DNA of 64,000 nucleotides from Tardiphaga sp. 709 (GTDB taxonomy: Bacteria > Pseudomonadota > Alphaproteobacteria > Rhizobiales > Xanthobacteraceae). The notes under the pieces were generated by a model that saw only the letters and a program-made list of their open reading frames with translations, was not told where the DNA came from and ran no database searches. The position numbers and the translations under genes are program-made. The stretch spans positions 1,488,001 through 1,552,000 of the forward strand of contig NZ_CP135529.1 in the NCBI RefSeq assembly GCF_032401055.1. The letters run 5' to 3'. Positions 1 to 7,947 of the stretch are shown in pieces. Each line of letters begins with the position of its first letter. Within the stretch, counting starts at the first letter, position 1.

Positions 1-63
1 CTTGAGCGTCAGCGGCGTCTTGGTGCCTTTTGCGTCCAGCGTGAACGCGATCTCGGTGGTCAT
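1..63 (-). CDS. 5' end of an unidentified protein (runs off the window)
   Basis: Only the first 21 codons are in the window (MTTEIAFTLDAKGTKTPLTL...), starting from an ATG at 63 preceded by a GAGG Shine-Dalgarno-like stretch. It lies 24 bases downstream of the amidase stop on the same strand, so it is probably in the same transcription unit. Too little sequence is present to name a family. Confidence 0.6.
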   Translation of the reverse strand, partial: MTTEIAFTLDAKGTKTPLTLK

Positions 64-87
64 GCGTGTATCCTCAGGTTTTAGAGA

Positions 88-1452
88 TTAACCGCGAACG
101 GTGGTTTCAATGCCCGCGGCGAGTTCGAAGATGCGGCGGTCGGAGCCGCCAGCAGCGGCCAGCATCAGGCCGACAGGCGCTTCGTCCTTTGCGTGGATCG
201 GCAGCGAGATGGCGCAACCGTCGATCATATTGATCAGCGTGCAGTTGCGCAGCGCCATCAGGTTCTGCTTCGAGAACACCTTGTCGTCTTCCATGTCGGC
301 AATCGACGGCGGCGTGATCGCGCAGGTCGGCAGCACCAGCGCGTCAAAGGGCGCGATGCGCTTTTCGGTGCGCGCGATCAGCGAACGGCGCATCGGCAGC
401 AGGTCGAGATAGTCGGCGGCGTTCTGGGTCTCGCCGCGCTGGATGCGCAGCGCGACGCGCGGATCATAGACGTCGCCCTTGCTGGCGAGGAGGTAGCGAT
501 GCCAGGCATAGCTTTCCGCCGCGGTGAAACCGCCCTTGGTGCTCATCGGTCCGATGTCGTTGAACTCAGGCACTTCGATGCGCTCAATGATCGCGCCCTT
601 GTCGGCGAGCTTCTTCAGCGCGCGCTCGAAGGCGGCTGCGACGACAGGATCGAGATCGTCCATCGCCAGCGTGGTCGGCACTGCAAGGCGCATGCCCTTG
701 ATCGGGCGCGGGGTGAGCTCGAATTCCGGCTCGCCGGCAAGTACCGCGTCCATCGCCGCGCAGCAGGCGACCGAGCGCGCGAGAGGACCGATGCTGTCGA
801 GCGTGAAGGACAGCGGCACCGCGCCATCGAGCGGCACACGGCGCTGCGTCGGCTTGTAGCCGACGATGCCGTTGAAGGCCGCCGGAATGCGGCAGGAACC
901 GCCGGTGTCGGTGCCGAGTGCCGCATGCGCCATGCCATCGAGCACAGAGACGGCGGCACCGGAGGACGAGCCGCCCGGCACATGGCCAACCTCGCGCTTC
1001 CACGCGCCTTTGGGCGTACCGTAATGCGGATTGGTGCCGATACCCGAATAGGCGAATTCGACCATGTTGGTGCGCCCTATCACCACAAAGCCGGCGCGGC
1101 GCAGACGTGCGACGGTCGGAGCATCGGCATCGGCGGGCGCGGAATCGTCCAGCGCGCGCGAACCGGCGCGGGTCACCTGGCCCTTGATGTCGAACAGGTC
1201 CTTGATGGAAATCGGAATGCCGGCATAGCGCGATGGCGCGGCATTGACCTTGCGCAGCGCATCCATGGCATCGGCCGCGGCCAGTGCCGCATCCTTGTCG
1301 ACATGGATGAAGGTGCGCGCGCCCTCGCCGTTCCGATCGGCGATTTTGGCCAGACAGGCTTCGACCAGTTTGCGGGAGGTGGTGCGGCCGGCGGCGAGAT
1401 CGGCGGCCAGGCTGGCGAGGGTCGGTGCGGTCTGGTGGAAGTCGTTGCTCAT
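88..1452 (-). CDS. amidase (amidase-signature family)
   Basis: This 454-residue protein has the amidase-signature hallmarks: the catalytic Lys in SIKDLFDIKG, the Gly/Ser-rich signature PGGSSSGAAVSVLDG, and the nucleophile segment TDTGGSCRIPAAFNG. Together they give the Ser-cisSer-Lys triad. Such enzymes hydrolyse amides (for example aryl or acyl amides) in the cytoplasm; the substrate cannot be read from sequence. The ATG at 1452 was chosen because the family's N-terminus begins close to it, while the open frame upstream (to 1569) is arginine-rich and unlike the family. It lies 40 bases downstream of an AtuA-C-like gene on the same strand, suggesting a two-gene unit. Confidence 0.93.
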   Translation of the reverse strand: MSNDFHQTAPTLASLAADLAAGRTTSRKLVEACLAKIADRNGEGARTFIHVDKDAALAAADAMDALRKVNAAPSRYAGIPISIKDLFDIKGQVTRAGSRALDDSAPADADAPTVARLRRAGFVVIGRTNMVEFAYSGIGTNPHYGTPKGAWKREVGHVPGGSSSGAAVSVLDGMAHAALGTDTGGSCRIPAAFNGIVGYKPTQRRVPLDGAVPLSFTLDSIGPLARSVACCAAMDAVLAGEPEFELTPRPIKGMRLAVPTTLAMDDLDPVVAAAFERALKKLADKGAIIERIEVPEFNDIGPMSTKGGFTAAESYAWHRYLLASKGDVYDPRVALRIQRGETQNAADYLDLLPMRRSLIARTEKRIAPFDALVLPTCAITPPSIADMEDDKVFSKQNLMALRNCTLINMIDGCAISLPIHAKDEAPVGLMLAAAGGSDRRIFELAAGIETTVRG

Positions 1453-1492
1453 GGTCGCGGCATCCTGTGTGTCTTGCCGGACCCGCAGGTGG

Positions 1493-1825
1493 TCACGGCG
1501 CCCGGTCGGTATCGCCGAAAGTGTCCTCGATTTCCAGATCGAGCAGCGCGGAGCTGAGCGATTTGCCATGCGCGTCGAGCGCCAGCGATCGCGTCACCCC
1601 GCCGCCAAGCGCCTGATCCATCACGAAGTTCAACGCCGCCAGATTGGGCAGTTCATAGCGGACCACCTCGCCCGCGACGATGCCCGCAAACAGGGCCTTC
1701 ACGCGCGCGGCGGTCACTTGGGATACTATCAACGGATATAGCTTTGCGTCAAAGGCAATTACCGAGATGTTGGAAATGTTGCCTTTGTCACCTGTGCGGG
1801 AATGGGCGATCTCGCGCAGCTTCAC
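1493..1825 (-). CDS. stand-alone AtuA C-terminal-like protein
   Basis: The 110-residue protein begins VKLREIAHSRTGDKGN and continues NISVIAFD, which matches the small C-terminal domain found at the end of AtuA-type proteins of acyclic terpene utilisation and often encoded as a separate protein beside acyl-CoA or hydratase genes. The GTG start at 1825 has a GAGGGAG ribosome site seven bases upstream; the longer in-frame extension runs into the divergent promoter and looks non-coding. It is the first gene of a minus-strand unit with the amidase and is divergent from the DUF35/thiolase pair. No large AtuA partner is visible here. Function unknown. Confidence 0.8.
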   Translation of the reverse strand: MKLREIAHSRTGDKGNISNISVIAFDAKLYPLIVSQVTAARVKALFAGIVAGEVVRYELPNLAALNFVMDQALGGGVTRSLALDAHGKSLSSALLDLEIEDTFGDTDRAP

Positions 1826-2039
1826 GTCATGCTCCCTCAACCATCCGTACCAACCTACCCTGCCTGGTTGCAGCGGGACAAGCCTCGCACGTATTTCAAC
1901 CGGAATTCCACGTCGTCCCGCAGTGAGCAGATACGGCCATGCAGCCCGCGCGCTGGACCGCCCCCGGTGGAATGTGGAATGTCCATCCAGAGGACAACGA
2001 ACGGGGCCAAATCCCCGTCCAAGGGAGAGAACACGAGAC

Positions 2040-2453
2040 ATGGCTGAACCAGCCCGCGCGCGGCCGAAACCGACACCGGAAACCCAGCATTATTGGGACG
2101 GCGCCAAAGCCGGCGAATTGCGCCTGCAGCGCTGCGACGACTGCAGCAATGTGTATTTTCCGCCGCGCCCGTTCTGCCCCGGCTGCGCCTCGCGCAAGGT
2201 GTCGGTGTTCAAGGCCTCGGGCAAGGGGTTCCTCTACAGTTACGTCATCAATCATCGCCCTGCTGCACCGGGCTTCACGCCGCCTTACGCGATTGCCGTG
2301 GTCGAGCTTGAGGAAGGTCCGCGGCTGATGAGCAACATCATCGATTGTCCGCAGACGCCCGAAGCGCTCGAACTCGACATGAAGTTAGAGGTCGCCTTCG
2401 AGAAGCTCGACGAAGCCATCACCCTCCCTGTGTTCCGTCCGGCTGGGGGTTGA
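2040..2453 (+). CDS. OB-fold / DUF35 zinc-ribbon acyl-CoA-binding protein
   Basis: The 137-residue protein has an N-terminal rubredoxin-like zinc ribbon (CDDCSNVYFPPRPFCPGC, four Cys as two CxxC knuckles) followed by an OB fold, the DUF35 architecture. These proteins form complexes with thiolase-superfamily partners and help bind the CoA substrate. The start at 2040 follows an AAGGGAGAGA ribosome site. The stop is four bases before the thiolase-like gene, the usual pairing for this family and good evidence of a two-subunit enzyme. Confidence 0.92.
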   Translation: MAEPARARPKPTPETQHYWDGAKAGELRLQRCDDCSNVYFPPRPFCPGCASRKVSVFKASGKGFLYSYVINHRPAAPGFTPPYAIAVVELEEGPRLMSNIIDCPQTPEALELDMKLEVAFEKLDEAITLPVFRPAGG

Positions 2454-2457
2454 GACC

Positions 2458-3597
2458 ATGCGCAGAAACGCAGTCGCCGTTGTCGGCGCAGCCGAGACCA
2501 CCGAGCTCGGCGTCATCCCCAACATGTCGCAGATCCAGCTTCACGCGGATGCGGCGCTCAACGCTATCAAGGATGCCGGACTGAAGCTGTCCGACATCGA
2601 CGGCATCGCCACCGCGGTCGAGACACCGCAGCAGATCGCGCATTATCTCGGCATCACCCCGACCTGGGTCGACGGTACATCCGTCGGCGGTTGCTCCTTC
2701 ATGCTGCATGTTCGCCACGCGGCCGCCGCGATCGAGGCCGGTCTGTGCAAGACCGTGCTGATCACACATGCCGAGTCCGGCAAGTCGATGATCGGCAAAT
2801 TGCCGCGCTCGATTCCGGCGGACAGTTTGCAAGGCCAGTTCGAGGCGCCTTACGGCGTCTACGGTCCGCCGAGCATGTTCCCGATCCCGGTGCTGCGCTA
2901 CATGAAGACCCATGGCATCACCCATGAGCAGATCGCGTCCGTCGCCGTGTTCCAGCGCGAATGGGCGGCGAAGAATCCGCGCGCGATGATGAAGGCGCCG
3001 ATCACCGTCGAGGACGTGCTGAACTCGAAGATGATCGCCTATCCGTTCCGCATCCTGCAATGCTGCCTCGTCACCGATGGCGGCGGCGCGCTGATCCTGA
3101 CCTCGGCCGATCGCGCCAAGGATTTCCCGAACAAGCCGGTCTATATTCTCGGCACCGGCGAGAGCGTGGAAACGCCGATGGTCAGCCAGATGAAGACCTT
3201 CGATTCATCGCGCGCCTTCACCGTGGCCGGACCGACCGCATTCCGCGAGGCAGGGATTGCGCATAAGGACGTCGATCACCTGATGATCTACGATGCCTTC
3301 GCGCATCTGCCGCTGTATGGTCTCGGCGATCTCGGCTTCATGCCGCATGAGGAAACCGGCCAATTCATCGCCGACGGCAACACCCGCCCCGGCGGCAAGC
3401 TGCCGATGAACACCAATGGCGGCGGCCTCAGCTATATGCATTCCGGCATGTACGGCATGTATGCGCTGCAGGAAAGCGTGCGACAAATGCGCGGCATCGC
3501 GCCGGCGCAGGTGCCGGGCGCGAAGATCTCCGTCTGTCACGGCGTCGGCGGCATGTTCGCTGCGTCGGGCACGGTCATTTTTACGAACGAGAAGTAA
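2458..3597 (+). CDS. thiolase-like protein (SCP-x / lipid-transfer type acetyl-CoA acetyltransferase family)
   Basis: The 379-residue protein is full length for the SCP-x/Ltp2-type thiolase branch. A Cys at 79 (GGCSF) sits near the position of the nucleophile, a C-terminal CHGVGG motif carries His361, and NTNGGGLSYMH is a typical substrate-loop motif. Members partnered with a DUF35 protein act as thiolases or as retro-aldolases on branched-chain or steroid-side-chain acyl-CoAs. The exact reaction cannot be told from the sequence, and the context of the Cys is not the classic one. It follows the DUF35 gene by four bases. Confidence 0.9.
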   Translation: MRRNAVAVVGAAETTELGVIPNMSQIQLHADAALNAIKDAGLKLSDIDGIATAVETPQQIAHYLGITPTWVDGTSVGGCSFMLHVRHAAAAIEAGLCKTVLITHAESGKSMIGKLPRSIPADSLQGQFEAPYGVYGPPSMFPIPVLRYMKTHGITHEQIASVAVFQREWAAKNPRAMMKAPITVEDVLNSKMIAYPFRILQCCLVTDGGGALILTSADRAKDFPNKPVYILGTGESVETPMVSQMKTFDSSRAFTVAGPTAFREAGIAHKDVDHLMIYDAFAHLPLYGLGDLGFMPHEETGQFIADGNTRPGGKLPMNTNGGGLSYMHSGMYGMYALQESVRQMRGIAPAQVPGAKISVCHGVGGMFAASGTVIFTNEK

Positions 3598-3603
3598 ACG
3601 CGG

Positions 3604-3762
3604 TGCCTTCTCCCCGCTTGCGGGGAGAAGGTGGCTCGAATGCGCGAAGCGCGTTCGAGACGGATGAGGGGGACTATCCGCAAGCGCGGAGCAAGCGGAT
3701 AGTCCCCCTCACCCGCCCCGGCTTCGCCGGGACGACCTCTCCCCGCAAGCGGGGAGAGGTTA
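3604..3762. repeat. composite palindromic intergenic repeat
   Basis: This block of nested inverted repeats starts with TCTCCCCGCTTGCGGGGAGA and ends with CTCTCCCCGCAAGCGGGGAG, with a GAATGCGCGAAGCGCGTTC hairpin and a long GACTATCCGC...GCGGATAGTC stem between. It fills the thiolase-SDR gap. A similarly arranged block lies at 9081-9235. This is a chromosomal REP-type element rather than a terminator, since no T-run follows. Confidence 0.85.
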
Positions 3763-3798
3763 GAAAACATCAATCACACCACCAAGAGGAACCACCAC

Positions 3799-4722
3799 AT
3801 GGCATCTACCAAATCACTCGACGGCAAGGTCATTGTCGTCACCGGCGCGGGTCGCGGCATTGGCCGCGGCATTGCGCTGCTCTGCGCGGCTGAAGGCGCC
3901 AAGGTCGTCGTCAACGATCCCGGCGTCGGCACCGACGGTTCGGGCGGCGATGGCGCGGCTCCGGCCGAACAGGTCGTCGAGGAAATCATCAAGGCCGGCG
4001 GCACCGCCGTTGCCAACTTCGAGTCGGTCGCCGAAGCGATCCCGGCCAGCAAGATCATCAAGCAGGCCGTGGACACCTACGGCAAGATCGACGGCGTGGT
4101 GAACAATGCCGGCATCCTGCGCGACGCGATCTTCCACAAGATGTCGATCGACGCTTTCGAGATGGTGATCAAGGTCCATCTGATGGGCTCATTCTACACC
4201 TCGCATGCTGCCGCGCGTTACTTCCGCGAGCAGAACTCCGGCTCGTTCGTGCACTTCACCTCGACCTCGGGCCTGATCGGCAATTTCGGCCAGGCCAACT
4301 ATTCGGCCGCCAAGCTCGGCATCGTCGGCCTGTCGAAGTCGATCGCGCTCGACATGGGCCGTTTCGGCGTCAATTCGAACTGCGTCTCGCCTTTCGCCTG
4401 GAGCCGCATGATCGGCAGCATCCCGACCGAGACCGAAGCCGAGAAGGCCCGCGTCGAGCGCATGCAGCGCATGGGTCCGGAAAAGATCGCGCCGCTGGTG
4501 GCGCATCTCCTCTCCGACGACGCCAAGGAAATCTCCGGACAGATCTTTGCCGCCCGCATGAACGAGATCTTCCTGATGGGCCAGTCGCGCCCGCTGCGCT
4601 CCATCCACCGCGCCGAAGGCTGGACCCCGCAGAGCCTCGCCGAACACGGCATGCCGGCGCTGAAGTCGTCGTTCTACAAGCTCGACCGTTCGGCTGACAT
4701 TTTCAGCTGGGATCCGGTCTAA
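3799..4722 (+). CDS. SDR-family dehydrogenase (MFE-2-like 3-hydroxyacyl-CoA dehydrogenase type)
   Basis: The 307-residue protein is a classical short-chain dehydrogenase with the TGAGRGIG cofactor loop at residues 15-22, NNAG, the catalytic Ser in STSG, and YSAAK with Tyr168 and Lys172. The long loop after the second strand (NDPGVGTDGSGGDG) and the C-terminal extension are as in the dehydrogenase domain of peroxisomal multifunctional enzyme type 2. That suggests oxidation of 3-hydroxyacyl-CoA with NAD. It follows the DUF35/thiolase pair, fitting a beta-oxidation-like set. Substrate chain is unknown. Confidence 0.9.
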   Translation: MASTKSLDGKVIVVTGAGRGIGRGIALLCAAEGAKVVVNDPGVGTDGSGGDGAAPAEQVVEEIIKAGGTAVANFESVAEAIPASKIIKQAVDTYGKIDGVVNNAGILRDAIFHKMSIDAFEMVIKVHLMGSFYTSHAAARYFREQNSGSFVHFTSTSGLIGNFGQANYSAAKLGIVGLSKSIALDMGRFGVNSNCVSPFAWSRMIGSIPTETEAEKARVERMQRMGPEKIAPLVAHLLSDDAKEISGQIFAARMNEIFLMGQSRPLRSIHRAEGWTPQSLAEHGMPALKSSFYKLDRSADIFSWDPV

Positions 4723-4730
4723 CCACACTC

Positions 4731-4818
4731 TCCGTCATGGCCGGGCTTGTCCCGGCCATCCACGTCTTGGCGACCAGACAAAAGGCGTGGATGCCCGGGA
4801 CAAGCCCGGGCATGACGT
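4731..4818. repeat. inverted repeat, copy A of the GTCATGGCCGGGC family
   Basis: The arms read CATGGCCGGGCTTGTCCCGG ... GGATGCCCGGGACAAGCCCG with CGTC/GACG ends. A second copy with the same left half lies at 16680-16764. It sits directly downstream of the SDR stop and may act as a transcript end or stability element. Confidence 0.85.
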
Positions 4819-5049
4819 GGAGAGGTTGGCGCCCTCTTGCCGCCGACACAGCGACCATCTTCACGCCCCTGAATTTAAAACGAAACAATATTGCTCAAAT
4901 AGCCATGCATATCGGTCTTATCTGACCTGATATCGCGCTAATTTCGTCATAAAGAATTCAAACGCCGCCCAAGACCGGCTATGCACCCGTAAACAACGGG
5001 TTTGACGTCACGCATCTGCGGACGAAACCGCATTTGCTGGACGAACATC

Positions 5050-6351
5050 ATGACAGATCACGCGGGCGCGATGCCCTCCGCGGCCATGCCGCATTCCAAG
5101 CCGCTGAATTCCCCCGCCCGCGTTCTGCTGGCGAGCCTGATCGGCACCACCATCGAATTCTTCGACTTCTACGTTTATGCCACCGCCGCGGTGCTGGTGT
5201 TTCCAAAACTGTTCTTCCCGGCCGGCAATGACACCGCGGCGCTGCTCGCGTCCTTCGCGGTGTTCTCGATCGCGTTCTTTGCGCGTCCGTTCGGCGCCGT
5301 CGTGTTCGGCCATTTCGGCGATCGCGTCGGCCGCAAGACCACGCTGGTCGCAGCATTGCTGACCATGGGCATCTCCACCGTCCTGATCGGTTTGCTGCCG
5401 ACGCATGCGCAGATCGGCCTTGCAGCGCCGCTTCTGCTGGTGCTGTGCCGTTTCGGCCAGGGCTTCGGCCTCGGTGGTGAATGGGGCGGCGCGGTGCTGC
5501 TCGCCACCGAGAACGCGCCGGAAGGCAAGCGCAACTGGTACGCCATGTTCCCGCAACTCGGCGCGCCGCTCGGCCTGTTCCTGTCGTCCGGCACGTTCTT
5601 CATCCTGTTGCACTTCGTCTCGCCGGAAACGTTCCTGAGCTGGGCGTGGCGCGTGCCGTTCCTCGCCTCCATCGTGTTGATCGCCATCGGATTGTGGGTG
5701 CGCCTGTCGATCACCGAGACGCCGGAATTCCAGAAGGCCATCGAGAAGGCCGAGCGCGTTGCTGTTCCCAGCATGGAGCTGCTGCGCAAGCACAAGCGCA
5801 GCCTCGTGCTCGGCACGCTGGTCGGTCTGATGACCTTCGTGTTCTTCTATGTCTGCACGGCCTATCTGCTGTCCTACAATGTCGGTATCGCGAAGATGTC
5901 GCTGCTCGACGCGCTCAAGGTGCAGATCGCCGGCGCCGTCGCCTTCGGCACCACTAACATCCTGGCCGGCCTGCTTGCCGACAGGATCGGTCGCCGCACG
6001 CTGCTGATCGCCAATTGCCTGATGGTGATCGTGTTCTCGTTCTTCCTGGCACCGCTGCTGTCAGGCGGCGTGGCGGGCATCTATGCCTTCGCGCTGATCG
6101 GTCTGGCGATCTTCGGCATCAATTACGGCCTGATCGGCGCCGCACTCGCGGCACCGTTCCCGACCACGGTGCGTTACACCGGCGCGTCGATGACGTTCAA
6201 CCTCGCGAGCATCTTCGGCGCCTCGCTGGCGCCTTATATCGCCACCTGGCTGCAGGCAAATTACGGTCTCGCTTACATCGGCTATTACGTGCTGGCCGCC
6301 GCGGTGATCACGCTCATCGCTATCTTCGTGTCAGACAAGCACGAGGTTTGA
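5050..6351 (+). CDS. MFS transporter, metabolite:H+ symporter (MHS) family
   Basis: The 433-residue protein has about 12 hydrophobic segments. It carries the MHS hallmarks: an N-terminal IGTTIEFFDFYVYATAA segment in TM1, the loop 2-3 signature GDRVGRK, and RFGQGFGLGGEWGGA in TM4. The family imports organic acids, betaines or shikimate-like compounds with protons through the inner membrane. The ATG at 5050 was chosen over one 48 bases upstream because the shorter form starts near the usual family N-terminus. It ends just before a strong terminator at 6371. It probably imports a substrate for the nearby acyl-CoA enzymes. Confidence 0.93.
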   Translation: MTDHAGAMPSAAMPHSKPLNSPARVLLASLIGTTIEFFDFYVYATAAVLVFPKLFFPAGNDTAALLASFAVFSIAFFARPFGAVVFGHFGDRVGRKTTLVAALLTMGISTVLIGLLPTHAQIGLAAPLLLVLCRFGQGFGLGGEWGGAVLLATENAPEGKRNWYAMFPQLGAPLGLFLSSGTFFILLHFVSPETFLSWAWRVPFLASIVLIAIGLWVRLSITETPEFQKAIEKAERVAVPSMELLRKHKRSLVLGTLVGLMTFVFFYVCTAYLLSYNVGIAKMSLLDALKVQIAGAVAFGTTNILAGLLADRIGRRTLLIANCLMVIVFSFFLAPLLSGGVAGIYAFALIGLAIFGINYGLIGAALAAPFPTTVRYTGASMTFNLASIFGASLAPYIATWLQANYGLAYIGYYVLAAAVITLIAIFVSDKHEV

Positions 6352-6370
6352 GCGCGCTCGCATAACGATC

Positions 6371-6402
6371 AAAAAGGGGCAGCGCTGGCGCTGCCCCTTT
6401 TT
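6371..6402. terminator. bidirectional rho-independent terminator
   Basis: A perfect 14-bp stem, AAAAAGGGGCAGCG, then a CTGG loop and the complementary arm ending in CCCCTTTTT. A/T runs on both sides let it serve both the MFS gene (plus) and the convergent TPR gene (minus). Confidence 0.95.
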
Positions 6403-6407
6403 GTTTG

Positions 6408-7733
6408 TCAGTTCGACGCCTGCTGCCGTTTGAGTTCATTCCGCGCCGCGTCGCGCTCGAATTCGCCATCGCCCCGGCACATCTCGGCGGCCTGTTTCAG
6501 ATAGGGCAGCGCCTCCTGCGGCTTGCGCTTCACCATCAGATACTGGCCAAGATAGAACGACACGCCGCAAGCCCCGAAGTCGTCGGCGAGCCGCATGTCC
6601 TTCATTTTGGCGAGCATCTCGTCGCGGGTCATCTGGCCGAGATAGACCGCCACCATCGGCCATGGCCAGCCCTCGCGATCGAGCGTATCGGTATTGCGCT
6701 TCAACTCGCCCATGTCGTAGTCGCCGCTGCGTGCCCGCGCGATATAGCGCAGCAGCTTGGCCAGATCGTATTCCGGCGTCTTTGCCACCACATCGCCGAA
6801 GTCCGCTCCGGCTTCTGCGAAATGCCCGGTGATGAAATGAGCGTGGGCGCGCCGGTTGCGGATGGTCGGATCATTCGGCCTCAGCTTCAGCGCAGCGTCA
6901 TAGTCCGGGATCGCGCTGGCAAAATCGCCCTTGCGCGAGAAAGCGATGCCGCGATCGACGTAGGAATGCGGGTCGTTCGGATTGGCCGCAATGGCCTGGC
7001 CGAGATCCGCAATCGCGCCGTCATTATCGCCGCGATCCAGCCGGAGTTCGGCGCGGCTGAGATGAAGAAATCTATCTCCGGGCTTGAGCTGTACCGCCGC
7101 GTTGAAGTCGGCCATGGCCTTGTCGAATTCCTTCTTCATGAAATAGGCGCCGCCGCGAAATCCCAGCGCCAGGAAGTCTCCGGGATCGAGGCGAATCGCT
7201 GCCGAGAAATCCGCGATGGCACCGTCGACATCGGACAAGCCTTTGCGCAGCAATCCGCGCCCGCGATAGTAGTGCGGCATGTCCGGTTTGAGACGAATGG
7301 CTTCGTCGTAATCCGCGCGCGCATGGGTAACGTCACCCTTGGATTCATAGGCGCTCGCGCGCGTGGCATAGGCGAAGGCATAGCGTGGATCAAGCGCAAT
7401 CGCCTTGCTGGCATCGGCGATGGTCGAATCGAAATCATTCAGACGGTCATAGACCAAAGCGCGTGCCCCATAGGCATAAGCGTAGTCCGGCTTCAATGAG
7501 ATGAAAGCCGTGAAGTCGGCGAGCGACGCCTCCATATGGCCGAGTTCGAAGTTCCCGACGGCACGAAGGCGAAGCGCTTCGTCGCGCTCGGAATCCGTTG
7601 CGCCAGGACGATCGATGATATCGCTGCAGCCTGCGATCATCCGCTGATCCATCGGCGGGCGACATCCATTATCCGCCTGCGCTGAGAATGACGTCACGAA
7701 CAGCAACGCCACGGAAGCGGCTGCAAAGCGCAT
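6408..7733 (-). CDS. secreted TPR-repeat protein
   Basis: About 441 residues. A signal peptide (MRFAAASVALLFVTSFSAQA) is followed by a Cys-containing segment and then a long series of 34-residue tetratricopeptide repeats, each with the A..DF..AI.L.P spacing (ADFTAFISLKPDYAYAYG, ADASKAIALDPRYAFAYA, ADYDEAIRLKPDMPHYYR and several more). The repeats form a superhelical protein-binding surface, probably periplasmic. The start at 7733 is chosen because it begins the signal peptide, though no clear ribosome site precedes it; in-frame starts at 7754 and 7763 are possible. It is convergent with the MFS gene. Partner unknown. Confidence 0.88.
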   Translation of the reverse strand: MRFAAASVALLFVTSFSAQADNGCRPPMDQRMIAGCSDIIDRPGATDSERDEALRLRAVGNFELGHMEASLADFTAFISLKPDYAYAYGARALVYDRLNDFDSTIADASKAIALDPRYAFAYATRASAYESKGDVTHARADYDEAIRLKPDMPHYYRGRGLLRKGLSDVDGAIADFSAAIRLDPGDFLALGFRGGAYFMKKEFDKAMADFNAAVQLKPGDRFLHLSRAELRLDRGDNDGAIADLGQAIAANPNDPHSYVDRGIAFSRKGDFASAIPDYDAALKLRPNDPTIRNRRAHAHFITGHFAEAGADFGDVVAKTPEYDLAKLLRYIARARSGDYDMGELKRNTDTLDREGWPWPMVAVYLGQMTRDEMLAKMKDMRLADDFGACGVSFYLGQYLMVKRKPQEALPYLKQAAEMCRGDGEFERDAARNELKRQQASN

Positions 7734-7947
7734 GTGACAGCGAAACGACGGCATGGGAACCACACATCAGCATGAGGGATTTGGCCATTAGTCTCGTGGA
7801 ACTATCAAAACGTTCACTGCGCTGCGATGCGCGCTTGTGCACCGCCATGATCGCGCGGCAGCATCGAATTGTGTAGCATCGACGTCGCAACGGTATTTAG
7901 ACTGCTGGCAATAACTGGAGCAAACCAGAAAAGCCGGGAGGACGATG

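Noticed and set aside
193-1557. A 454-codon open frame on the plus strand across the amidase
   Set aside because: It is rich in Arg, Gly and His, has no recognisable motifs and is antisense to an amidase with intact signature; high GC makes such shadow frames common.
1680-2039. A longer DUF35 protein starting upstream
   Set aside because: The extra residues overlap the divergent AtuA-C-like gene and do not resemble the family; the ATG at 2040 has a good ribosome site.
3604-3762. Possible CRISPR array from repeated GGGGAGA units
   Set aside because: The units are inverted, not direct, have no regular spacers and there are no cas genes.
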